A stretch of DNA of 64,000 nt, from the NCBI RefSeq assembly GCF_002846555.1, contig NZ_PJMS01000001.1, positions 5,487,501-5,551,500 on the forward strand, given 5' to 3'. The notes below the pieces were generated by a model that saw only the letters and a program-made list of their open reading frames with translations, was not told the origin of the DNA and ran no database searches. This document shows positions 32,391 to 39,692 of this stretch, in pieces. The first letter of the stretch is position 1. The number at the start of each line of letters is the position of its first letter. Made by a program: the position numbers and the translations under genes. This DNA is from Aquimarina sp. MAR_2010_214 (GTDB taxonomy: Bacteria; Bacteroidota; Bacteroidia; Flavobacteriales; Flavobacteriaceae).

Positions 32391-32434
32391 CAAACGGATG
32401 TATGTGTAATATTGCACATATAACAGTGTTAGGC
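32391..32434 (+). repeat. attC-like site at the left edge of the array
   Basis: TATGTG (32401) and CACATA (32415-32420) form an inverted repeat, followed by AACAGTG|TTAGGC with the presumed crossover between 32428 and 32429. The preceding GTACAAAC could be the first box. It is the 5' border of the first cassette, whose leading bases TTAGGCATA return as complement at 33389-33396. Confidence 0.6.
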
Positions 32435-32449
32435 ATAATCAAAAAACAA

Positions 32450-33412
32450 ATGAAGTACGGAATCTATACAATCGAAAGTCAAATACTCCACTCCGAATAT
32501 TATTCTGAAAACCCTAGCTTATTTTTGAAAAGAAATGCAATTTTATTTGACAAGTTAGTTATAGCAGATGGTAGTGAAATTTATGGTTTTGATAAACTCC
32601 ATTACTTAAATGGTGCTTCAAAAGAAGTTATAAAGAATAAAGCTGACCTTGAAAAAATATTACTTTCTATTAAGGATTTTATAAGTGATGACAACAATAA
32701 AAAACCTATCAATGAGCAACCCAAGCACGAAGACTCTATGTGGGGAGGAGAAAACTCAAGTGATTATATTGAATTTGTATCTGATTATTATTTGAAAAAA
32801 GTTGGAAAAAGCTCTATATCGAAATTAGGAAGATATGAATATAAAGAGTTAAAAGGATACATTGGTGGTATTTCCAATGATTTTCAAACTTTATCTCTAG
32901 CTAATGAAATATCTAAAGATTTCTCAGCTTTATTTTCTGAAATTCACGAAAAAGCATTTAGACATACATATCAAAATGAAAAGAGGTTTGATAAAGGTGA
33001 CGTTATTAGAGAAATAGAAAAAATTAATTTTATCGATTTTGGAGGCTTATCTTGGGATGAAATAATCATTTTAAGAAAATCTGAATTTATAAAAGACTTT
33101 AGGCTTAAAATATTTGATTGGACGACAGACTTCTTAAAAACGAAAGATGTAGAGAAATTTCAATCCGATTTAAATAAATTTATAAATGACGCAAAATTTG
33201 ACTTCATTGACAGAAAAAAACCAAACCTAAAAAAGACCTCTATTTTAGGTATTTTAGGAAATATTCCATTACCAATTCCTGTTAACCCCATAAGTTTAGC
33301 AAATAGTGCTAAAGAAATTCGAGATGATATTAAAATAAAAAAAGATTTTGACTGGTTATTTTTTATACAAAAAGCGTATAAGATGACTATGCCTAACAAT
33401 GACTATAATTAA
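32450..33412 (+). CDS. cassette gene of unknown function
   Basis: The product from ATG 32450 is a 320-residue soluble protein, MKYGIYTIESQILHSEYYSE, rich in charged helices, with one hydrophobic stretch (TSILGILGNIPLPIPVNPIS). An upstream ATG at 32402 lies inside the palindromic site and is rejected. No family is recognised and there is no signal peptide. The last seven codons (MPNNDYN) are formed by the first bases of the following attC-like site, so the ORF runs into the repeat. First cassette of the array. Confidence 0.7.
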   Translation: MKYGIYTIESQILHSEYYSENPSLFLKRNAILFDKLVIADGSEIYGFDKLHYLNGASKEVIKNKADLEKILLSIKDFISDDNNKKPINEQPKHEDSMWGGENSSDYIEFVSDYYLKKVGKSSISKLGRYEYKELKGYIGGISNDFQTLSLANEISKDFSALFSEIHEKAFRHTYQNEKRFDKGDVIREIEKINFIDFGGLSWDEIIILRKSEFIKDFRLKIFDWTTDFLKTKDVEKFQSDLNKFINDAKFDFIDRKKPNLKKTSILGILGNIPLPIPVNPISLANSAKEIRDDIKIKKDFDWLFFIQKAYKMTMPNNDYN

Positions 33413-33584
33413 TACGGGTTTTGGTGCTTTACTCAAAGTTTGGGTATATTCACGAAGTCCGCCAAATCTTTTGATTTGGCTTTACACAAAAAAGATAAAA
33501 CAAAATAAAAAGTTTTGGCTAAGTGATTAATCGAAAGTTCACTACTTTTAATTCCCGCACTAACCATAGCCGAGACGTTGTAAG
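33391..33584 (+). repeat. long attC-like palindrome 1
   Basis: It starts ATGCCTAAC and ends GACG|TTGTAAG (crossover 33577/33578). The left arm CTATAATTAATACGGG pairs imperfectly with CCCGCACTAACCATAG near the right end, and inside lies the hairpin CCAAATC/GATTTGG. A paralogue is at 38383-38630. The first box is the complement of the 5' end of the cassette it closes (32429). Confidence 0.72.
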
Positions 33585-33602
33585 TAATCTAATAATCCCA
33601 AA

Positions 33603-34286
33603 GTGAAATTTAATTCGTTAATAATACTTTTTCTTTCACTTTTTCTTTTTAGTTGTTCTAAAAAGGAAACTGTAGAAAAGGAAAATAAAAAAATAGAAAT
33701 CTATCTTACGAATAAAAGAATTTTAAATGCTAATTCAATAATAGCTACTAAATCTGATTCATTAATAAAGTACATAAAACAGAATGTTCCTGAAAAAGAT
33801 TTCAATTTTTTTATGAGTAGATACGTGACTAAAGAATGGGATACAATCCAAAATAATATAGCTCCTAAGGGAAAATTTATTGCTACAAAAATTGATTTAA
33901 ATAAGAATCCTATTGTTTACGATTCAGAAATAGGGAACTTCAATGTACAAAAAGGTGAGTTAAGAATAAGTAAAAGTGGACTTGATAGAATAATAAAAAA
34001 CCTAGACAGAAAGTATATTTGGGATGGTCAACAGTACGTTATAACCTATGGTGGAAAACCAATATTTACGGGGTATTTTGTTTCAAGTTTAAGTAGCTCC
34101 CTTGTAAATTGGTATTCAACCTATCATTTTCATTCCGATTTATCGAAAGGAGATTTTGAATTAGCAACTCCATTTAAAATAGATCAATGTTACTGTTTAT
34201 TGGAAGATAGAGAATTAATCCCCAATTTAAAGTCTAATAAAAAACTAATCGAAGCCTTTCACCAAACAGATAGGTTAACTAAATAA
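33603..34286 (+). CDS. cassette-borne lipoprotein of unknown function
   Basis: A 227-residue protein with lipoprotein signal (LSLFLFSCSK). The mature part has a Lys/Glu-rich start and then mixed alpha/beta segments (KYIWDGQQYVITYGGKPIF, VNWYSTYHFHSDL). No family recognised. It is the only gene of the cassette 33578-34358 and has no visible promoter of its own, so expression would depend on readthrough or on an unseen promoter. Confidence 0.7.
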   Translation: MKFNSLIILFLSLFLFSCSKKETVEKENKKIEIYLTNKRILNANSIIATKSDSLIKYIKQNVPEKDFNFFMSRYVTKEWDTIQNNIAPKGKFIATKIDLNKNPIVYDSEIGNFNVQKGELRISKSGLDRIIKNLDRKYIWDGQQYVITYGGKPIFTGYFVSSLSSSLVNWYSTYHFHSDLSKGDFELATPFKIDQCYCLLEDRELIPNLKSNKKLIEAFHQTDRLTK

Positions 34287-34295
34287 TAACAACTA

Positions 34296-34367
34296 CTTAC
34301 AACAATTTGTATATTGCATATGCCGCCTTCGGTAGGCAAACGCAACATACAAGAGACGTTGTAATAC
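34296..34367 (+). repeat. attC-like palindrome 2
   Basis: CTTACAAC (34296-34303) opens the site and GACG|TTGTAATAC closes it (crossover 34358/34359). TTGTATATTGC pairs with GCAACATACAA, while bases such as GAGA on the right side remain unpaired, as in the asymmetric stems of attC. The terminal loop carries GCCGCCTTCGGTAGGC. Confidence 0.78.
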
Positions 34368-34433
34368 ATTTTGCTCGTCCTAAAGATTTACGAAATAGAC
34401 CAGACAAAATTTCTTTAGATTTTATTTTAAATT

Positions 34434-35453
34434 ATGCTAAAAAAAACATACATAGTCACTTTCTACTTAATCATCAATCTTTTTTGTAGTTGTCATATTT
34501 GCTTCTCTCAAATCATAGAGTATAATCCTGAAGACAACATATATGACCTTAAAATTAATCGTGGCTATTTACATAGCGTTAAAGGAAATGTAAAAAATTT
34601 AATCACTAAATTGTATGTATATGATTATAATTCTAATGAATATAAAGAATCTTCAATTAGATACCCTGAAGGGTATAGACCATCCAAGTATAGTTTAGAC
34701 AAAGAAGGGAATATTATAGAAAGAGTATTTTTAGGCACCTATGCATACTACTACAGAAATTCAAAAAAACATAAAATTGACTCTAAAAAGACAAATGTCC
34801 TTAATAGAGTTTGGAATAAAGTAATAAAAACAGAAAAAATAGAGGAAGAAGATTTTAGATGGGATTATTATTTTGGTAAAGAAATAAAGATGAGTCTTTT
34901 TGACAAGTATGGTATTATTTATGAAAGAAACAAAAATAATATAGATGTCTATTTTCTAGAATATAAAAACAAACATTTATTTGATAAAAAAGGCAATATA
35001 GATAAAGATAACCATTTAGTATCAAAAGAATTACAATATAGGATTGAATATAATATACATGGAAAAATTAAAAAATTCGAGAACCTTAATGATAATAAGA
35101 TGATTCATTATTATACTTATGACAAAAACAACAATCTAATACGTGAAGACATATATCATTACAGTAATAATGAGTTTTATGAATTTGAAATGAAAACATT
35201 CTTATTAAATGCCAAAAATGATGTTACCAAAAAAAATGTATATAAAGCATATATAAAAGAGAACCCTTTTGATGAAAGTACAATGCTAAAAATGTTCATT
35301 AATCTTATAAGTGACAAAAAAATACCTTCTAAGTTAAAGTATGATAATAATGAATTTGAATATGAGTATGAATATGATAAATATGATAATTGGACGACTA
35401 AATTCTATCAATATAGAGCTAGTAAAATAGTTAGAAAATTAGAATATCATTAA
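34434..35453 (+). CDS. cassette-borne secreted protein with YD-like repeats
   Basis: A 339-residue protein with a signal region (YIVTFYLIINLFCSC), which could be cut as a lipoprotein or by signal peptidase I after CFSQ. The mature protein is Tyr/Asn/Lys-rich and has short units such as YTYDKNNNLIREDIYHY and LQYRIEYNIHGKIKKFENL, resembling degenerate YD or wall-associated repeats. Function unknown. It is the single gene of cassette 34359-35520 and is very A/T-rich. Confidence 0.7.
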   Translation: MLKKTYIVTFYLIINLFCSCHICFSQIIEYNPEDNIYDLKINRGYLHSVKGNVKNLITKLYVYDYNSNEYKESSIRYPEGYRPSKYSLDKEGNIIERVFLGTYAYYYRNSKKHKIDSKKTNVLNRVWNKVIKTEKIEEEDFRWDYYFGKEIKMSLFDKYGIIYERNKNNIDVYFLEYKNKHLFDKKGNIDKDNHLVSKELQYRIEYNIHGKIKKFENLNDNKMIHYYTYDKNNNLIREDIYHYSNNEFYEFEMKTFLLNAKNDVTKKNVYKAYIKENPFDESTMLKMFINLISDKKIPSKLKYDNNEFEYEYEYDKYDNWTTKFYQYRASKIVRKLEYH

Positions 35454-35475
35454 GATAAAATAAAAGAAATAAAAC

Positions 35476-35528
35476 GTATTACAACAATTTGTATAATGCA
35501 TATGCATTATACAAGAGCCGTTAGGCAC
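35476..35528 (+). repeat. attC-like palindrome 3 (most symmetric)
   Basis: GTATTACAAC (35476-35485) opens the site. A perfect 26-bp palindrome spans 35489-35514 (TTGTATAATGCAT and its complement). The site ends GCCG|TTAGGCAC (crossover 35520/35521). The left box belongs to the upstream cassette (5' end TTGTAATAC) and the right box to the downstream one, so the site is a hybrid as in integron arrays. Confidence 0.8.
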
Positions 35529-35552
35529 AAGCACAAAATACTCAAACGAAAA

Positions 35553-36272
35553 ATGAATCCAAAACAAAAATTAGAATCTATTTTAGGTAATGAGTATGAA
35601 TCTGAAAACGGAGATTTATATAAAATACAGTTGTTGGATGGAATGACAAACAAAGAAATTTCAGAATACAAAAAACAGCTTCCAAATAATCATCTTCCAT
35701 CAGAAATAGAAGAACTCTTGAAGTTTAGTATAGGATTTGATTTTTATGGATTAGAAGCAGTGAGATTTGATACCTATGGCCAATTTGGCTTTGAAGAAAT
35801 GTTCCCTAATTCAATTCCACTTACAGGAGATGAATTTGGCAATTTTTGGATTCTAGACATCGATAAAAAAGGAAATTGGAATTCAGTATATTATGTTTGC
35901 CATGACCCAGCAGTTATTGTTAAACATTCTGAGAATTTAAGCGAATTTATTGAGCAAATTCACGAATTTATAAAAAAAGAAAACGAATCAGTTCTTAATA
36001 TAATTCACAAAAAAACAGTAATGGAAATTTGGACTGAAAAAGTCGGAATAATGGAAAGAAATGAAAAGGATTATAAGTTTGAGAATGCGCAAGTTGATTT
36101 ACCAGAAATATTTTTGGTAGCAGATTTAACCGACCAACCAATTAAAACTGGATTCCCTTGGGGTAAATCTGGTGCGAATACTAAAATAATAAGACCATCA
36201 GATAAACCGATTTGGATTGTGGAGAAAAAAGTAAAACAAGGGTTTTTATCGAGGTTATTGGGGGGAAAATAA
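35553..36272 (+). CDS. SMI1/KNR4 (SUKH) family protein
   Basis: The start at 35553 (MNPKQKLESILGNEYESENG) is chosen because the ATG at 35496 lies inside the attC-like palindrome. The N-terminal part has the SUKH pattern: GMTNKEISEYKKQLPNNHLP, EIEELLKFSIGFDF, and later LTGDEFGNFWILDID. SUKH proteins commonly act as immunity proteins against contact-dependent or secreted toxins, but no toxin lies next to it. 239 residues, single gene of cassette 35521-36365, a cargo type frequent in integrons. Confidence 0.78.
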   Translation: MNPKQKLESILGNEYESENGDLYKIQLLDGMTNKEISEYKKQLPNNHLPSEIEELLKFSIGFDFYGLEAVRFDTYGQFGFEEMFPNSIPLTGDEFGNFWILDIDKKGNWNSVYYVCHDPAVIVKHSENLSEFIEQIHEFIKKENESVLNIIHKKTVMEIWTEKVGIMERNEKDYKFENAQVDLPEIFLVADLTDQPIKTGFPWGKSGANTKIIRPSDKPIWIVEKKVKQGFLSRLLGGK

Positions 36273-36277
36273 AGCCA

Positions 36278-36370
36278 GTGCCTAACACTATAAAAAAAAT
36301 TGCTGATAAAAGCCTACTTACGAACTTTAGCGCTTAAAACACGCAACTTTCCTTACACAAACACGTCGGC
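36278..36370 (+). repeat. attC-like site 4, degenerate right half
   Basis: GTGCCTAAC (36278-36286) is the exact complement of the 5' end TTAGGCAC of the cassette it closes. The right end, ACACG|TCGGC, departs from GTTRxxx and no long stem is visible, so this site looks decayed. Confidence 0.5.
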
Positions 36371-36464
36371 ATTAATAAAAAATCAATCATTTCTAAATTC
36401 GCATTTAATGAAAATTTGAAAATACTTATTTTCACTATTCCAATTAATTGAAAATATAAAATAT

Positions 36465-36472
36465 TATATTTG
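36465..36472 (+). promoter_or_regulatory. -7 element upstream of the Fic gene
   Basis: TATATTTG at 36465-36472 is a perfect TAnnTTTG box 23 bp before the Fic start. The best TTG upstream (36448-36450) is only 14 nt away, shorter than usual, so the -33 part is weak. It suggests that this cassette gene has its own promoter. Confidence 0.55.
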
Positions 36473-36495
36473 TGTTTTAGCTAAAAAATAAAATT

Positions 36496-37641
36496 ATGGA
36501 TTTAAATGATTTCATTTCTGGAAAGCACATTAAACAAATAGAATATAAATCATTTTCCCCTGAGAAAATTAATCACGAATGGATTGTATCAACTCCCGAA
36601 GTGAATAAATTATTATCAGAAGCAAATAGACTAATCGGAGAATTGAATGCTTTTTCACAGATTATTCCTGATGTTGATTTCTTTATTACAATGCATATTC
36701 TAAAAGAGGCAACAACTTCTAGTAGAATTGAAGGAACAAAGACAAATATGGAGGAAGCCCTAGTTAAAGAAGAAGATATCAATCCTGAAAAAAGAGATGA
36801 TTGGGCAGAGGTACAAAATTATATAAAAGCAATTAACATCTCAATAAAAGAATTAGAAAAACTACCTATTTCAAGCCGACTTATAAGGAATACCCATAAA
36901 ATAATTCTCTCTGGAGTAAGAGGAAAGCATAAAATGCCAGGTGAGTTTAGGACAAGTCAAAACTGGATAGGAGTAACATTAAAAGATGCTATTTTTATTC
37001 CTCCGCATCATTCAGAAGTAATTGAATTAATGAGTGACTTAGAAAAATTTATTAATGATCAAGAGAATCATATTCCTCACTTAATAAAAATAGCAATTGC
37101 ACATTATCAATTTGAAACAATTCATCCATTTCTAGATGGTAATGGTCGACTTGGCAGACTTTTAATTACACTTTATTTAGTTAGTAATGATGTGTTAAAG
37201 AAACCATCTCTTTACTTATCTGATTTTTTTGAAAAAAATAAAGGGTATTACTATGATAATTTAATGACTGTGCGTCTTACAAGTAATTTAACACAATGGG
37301 TTAAGTTTTTCTTAGTTGGTGTTATCGAAACTTCGAAAGAATCAATACAAGTGTTTAAAGATATTATAGCCTTGAAGAATAACATTGAAACAGTAAGATT
37401 ACCTAAATTAGGAAGTAAGATTAAAAATGGTCAACTATTAATGAAACAACTTTTTCAAATACCAATTATAGATTCAAAACAAGTTTCAGAACTATTACAA
37501 ATTTCAGCATCAACTGCGAATAGGTTAATTAAAGATTTAATCGATCTGGAAATATTGACAGAACTAACAGGCTACAAACGGAATAGAAAGTTCATGTTTA
37601 AAGAATATTTTAAAATATTTCATGCGGAAACAAAAAACTAA
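36496..37641 (+). CDS. Fic family protein
   Basis: The 381-residue protein carries the Fic active-site motif HPFLDGNGRLGR with its His at residue 210; Fic enzymes usually transfer AMP from ATP to target hydroxyls. An N-terminal inhibitory helix motif SSRIEG (Ser75 to Gly80) fits class II self-inhibited Fic. The C-terminus is a winged-helix-like domain (QVSELLQISASTANRLIKDL), common in Fic_N-Fic-wHTH proteins. It lies within the cassette array but has a promoter-like box of its own. The target is unknown. Confidence 0.93.
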   Translation: MDLNDFISGKHIKQIEYKSFSPEKINHEWIVSTPEVNKLLSEANRLIGELNAFSQIIPDVDFFITMHILKEATTSSRIEGTKTNMEEALVKEEDINPEKRDDWAEVQNYIKAINISIKELEKLPISSRLIRNTHKIILSGVRGKHKMPGEFRTSQNWIGVTLKDAIFIPPHHSEVIELMSDLEKFINDQENHIPHLIKIAIAHYQFETIHPFLDGNGRLGRLLITLYLVSNDVLKKPSLYLSDFFEKNKGYYYDNLMTVRLTSNLTQWVKFFLVGVIETSKESIQVFKDIIALKNNIETVRLPKLGSKIKNGQLLMKQLFQIPIIDSKQVSELLQISASTANRLIKDLIDLEILTELTGYKRNRKFMFKEYFKIFHAETKN

Positions 37642-37659
37642 AGACAACAAATAATGCAT

Positions 37660-37701
37660 AATTCCCCATATAAAGAAACTCTATTAATTTCTATTGCTAA
37701 C
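37660..37701 (+). repeat. non-coding element, copy A
   Basis: A 42-nt stretch (AATTCCC to GCTAAC) matches 39583-39624 at 36 of 42 positions by hand alignment, without gaps. Both copies lie directly before an attC-like stem ending in G|TTAGTCAGAATT. It may be part of a gene-free mini-cassette. Confidence 0.65.
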
Positions 37702-37745
37702 ATCATTAAAAAAAGAATAGGAATTGAGCGAATTTTTGGGAAGAT

Positions 37746-37796
37746 TGACTAAACCCTAAACAACTAAATATTAAAATAATAATTTGACGTTAGTCA
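37746..37796 (+). repeat. attC-like palindrome 5
   Basis: TGACTAA (37746-37752) and TTAGTCA (37790-37796) are complementary, and inside them AAATATTA faces TAATAATTT. The site ends GACG|TTAGTCAGAATT with the crossover at 37789/37790. It is the 5' border of the cassette with the gene at 37807. Confidence 0.6.
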
Positions 37797-37806
37797 GAAT
37801 TCAAAA

Positions 37807-38376
37807 ATGAGAACACATTTAATAATTATAATTGTATTAATACTTAATTTACATTCCTTTGCTCAAACAAATAAAAAAAATGACAATGGAAAATTTTATA
37901 CAATTAAAGGGTTAATTACTGATAAAAACTCTAAGGACACTTTACACCTTGTAATTGTTGAATTTATGAATAAAGAAAATAAACTGATTAAAGCAATGCG
38001 ATCAGATTTTGACGGAATTTATTATTCATCTATCTGTTCGAAAGAATTAATAGACGATAGCCTTCTAATTAAAACTACGAACGCATTTTACAAACAGGAG
38101 GTTTTTAATTATAAAATAGTTTCTGATACAATTATTAATATCAATATGGATTCGGATAGTAACAAAACATTTTCAAAAGAAAAATTTGAAGAATATAATA
38201 GGCTCAGAATGTATGGTCGCGGATGTGGTTTAGTTGATGATGACGAATATGATGAACTAGAATACCAAAGGAACCTAAAAACTTACAAGCATTATTGTAC
38301 TGGACAGATAAAAAAATATAGAAGTTTGATTGATGATAATGCAATTTTTTCAGAATGGATACTAATAGAAAAATAA
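37807..38376 (+). CDS. cassette-borne secreted protein with carboxypeptidase-regulatory-like domain
   Basis: A 189-residue protein with a signal peptide (HLIIIIVLILNLHSFAQ). The next 90 residues resemble a carboxypeptidase D regulatory-like fold (YTIKGLITDKNSKDTLHLVI, SDFDGIYYSSI), common in Bacteroidota secreted proteins. The C-terminal tail is acidic (VDDDEYDELEYQ) and then basic. Function unknown. It is the single gene of its cassette. Confidence 0.65.
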   Translation: MRTHLIIIIVLILNLHSFAQTNKKNDNGKFYTIKGLITDKNSKDTLHLVIVEFMNKENKLIKAMRSDFDGIYYSSICSKELIDDSLLIKTTNAFYKQEVFNYKIVSDTIININMDSDSNKTFSKEKFEEYNRLRMYGRGCGLVDDDEYDELEYQRNLKTYKHYCTGQIKKYRSLIDDNAIFSEWILIEK

Positions 38377-38382
38377 AACTAT

Positions 38383-38630
38383 GCCTAACACGATGTCCTA
38401 TAATTAATACGGTTTTTGGCGCTTAACCCAAAGTTTAGGGTTTTAAACTAAGTCCGCCAAATCTTTTGATTTACGACTTTGTTTTTATTTCATATTTTTG
38501 GTAGTCGTAGTCCTTAGGTGGGCATTATAAAGAAAAAGCTAAAACAGAATAAAAAGTTTTGGCTAAGTGCTTAATCAAAAGTTCACTACTTTTAATTCCT
38601 GCACTAACCATAGCCGGAACATTGTAAAAC
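38383..38630 (+). repeat. long attC-like palindrome 6, paralogue of palindrome 1
   Basis: It shares with 33391-33584 the segments TATAATTAATACGG, CCGCCAAATCTTTTGATTT, AAAAAGTTTTGGCTAAGTG and GCACTAACCATAGCCG in the same order. An extra stretch of about 60 nt (around 38466-38530) occurs in the middle. It ends GGAACA|TTGTAAAAC (38621/38622), with A instead of the usual G. Confidence 0.7.
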
Positions 38631-38647
38631 ATAATGAGAATCAAATT

Positions 38648-39157
38648 TTGAAAAAATATTTAACCTTATTTGTAATTTTAATCTCTGTATGGGTGACTAA
38701 TAGCCAAAATGAAAAATCTCACAGAGAATCGTTTGATTTGACTGTTGCTATAGACACTATAAATTTTTACAAACAAAAAATTGATAAAACCCCCTATTTT
38801 GTTAAGGAAAATGTTTTACAAATTTACCCAACAGAAAAGATAAATATCGAAGTTGAAATATCAAAAGATAGTATCATAGCAATGAAAGTTGTGAAAGAAA
38901 ACCTTAATCCGGAAAAGACTATTGTACTTGAATTTAAACAGGAAGTAAAAAACCAAAAAAGTGAAAGGATGATGCTTACCATAACAAATCCTTTTGAAAA
39001 AACACTTACATATGATGCTCATATGTTTATTGTAGGGCACGATAAATGGATTTCAACAAGTATAATACCAATTCTTCCTAAATTGACCAACTTTGAGATG
39101 TGGAATGATATTATTCTTTCTTTAGTTTTAGAAAATTGGAAATTAACAACTAAGTAA
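38648..39157 (+). CDS. cassette-borne secreted protein, probable TTG start
   Basis: The frame has no ATG where a signal peptide begins. TTG at 38648 gives KKYLTLFVILISVWVTNSQ, a convincing signal, and is taken as the start (169 residues). The GTG at 38567 lies inside the preceding attC-like palindrome. The mature part is beta-rich (VEISKDSIIAMKVVKENLNP) with no family recognised. Its cassette starts TTGTAAAAC, and the complement GTTTTACAAC lies 5 nt after its stop, directly before the next gene. Confidence 0.62.
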   Translation: MKKYLTLFVILISVWVTNSQNEKSHRESFDLTVAIDTINFYKQKIDKTPYFVKENVLQIYPTEKINIEVEISKDSIIAMKVVKENLNPEKTIVLEFKQEVKNQKSERMMLTITNPFEKTLTYDAHMFIVGHDKWISTSIIPILPKLTNFEMWNDIILSLVLENWKLTTK

Positions 39158-39174
39158 AATACGTTTTACAACTA

Positions 39175-39522
39175 ATGAAACTGACATTCATCATACTATT
39201 TCTATTGACTGTTTCTACTTTGTTCTCCCAAGAAAGCAAGAAAAACACTATATGTCCGATTGAAATAGTAAAATTAGCTGTAGAATTAGATTCAGTTGAA
39301 TTATTAAAAACCGCATATAGCAACAGAATGGTAGATATTATATCAAGTAGCGGAGAATGGGAAAAGGCTTTCAAATACTGGAAAAAATTAGGGCTGGATG
39401 ATTATTCATGTGAAATTGATCAGAAAAAACCCATAGCCATCTTTTTTTATCGAGGAAAGGAGCATGAAGGTAGAATGAAAGTTATTATGGAGAAATCAAG
39501 TTGGAAGTTTGATGAAAAATAA
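39175..39522 (+). CDS. small secreted protein of unknown function
   Basis: A 115-residue protein with a signal peptide (FIILFLLTVSTLFSQ). The mature part contains two Cys (ICPIEIV and DYSCEID) and a Lys-rich C-terminus. The ATG lies only 2 nt after the box GTTTTACAAC, so the closing attC stem of the previous cassette is missing here and the two genes now share one unit. No family recognised. Confidence 0.6.
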   Translation: MKLTFIILFLLTVSTLFSQESKKNTICPIEIVKLAVELDSVELLKTAYSNRMVDIISSSGEWEKAFKYWKKLGLDDYSCEIDQKKPIAIFFYRGKEHEGRMKVIMEKSSWKFDEK

Positions 39523-39527
39523 ACGTT

Positions 39528-39580
39528 GTACAACACAAAATAAACCACATTAAAATGATGGTTTATTCAAACCGTTGTGT
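39528..39580 (+). repeat. attC-like palindrome 7
   Basis: GTACAAC (39528-39534) opens and CCG|TTGTGT closes the site (crossover 39574/39575). The stem AATAAACCA (39539-39547) pairs perfectly with TGGTTTATT (39559-39567). Confidence 0.7.
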
Positions 39581-39582
39581 TT

Positions 39583-39671
39583 AATTCCCTACATAAAGAA
39601 ACTCTATTAACTTCTTAAGCTAACGGATGAAATTTTAGAGTAAATTCGAAGAGTAAATTTTACCGTTAGTC
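39583..39671 (+). repeat. non-coding mini-cassette with attC-like palindrome 8
   Basis: From 39575 to 39665 there is no gene. The 42-nt element at 39583-39624 is copy B of the one at 37660. It ends in GCTAACGG, which pairs with CCGTTAGT at 39663-39670, with AAATTT on both sides inside. The next cassette begins G|TTAGTCAGAATTT at 39665/39666. Confidence 0.6.
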
Positions 39672-39692
39672 AGAATTTGAGAAAAATTGAAG

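Noticed and set aside
32402..32449. Upstream ATG of the first cassette gene
   Set aside because: It lies within the palindromic border site; the ATG at 32450 gives a natural N-terminus.
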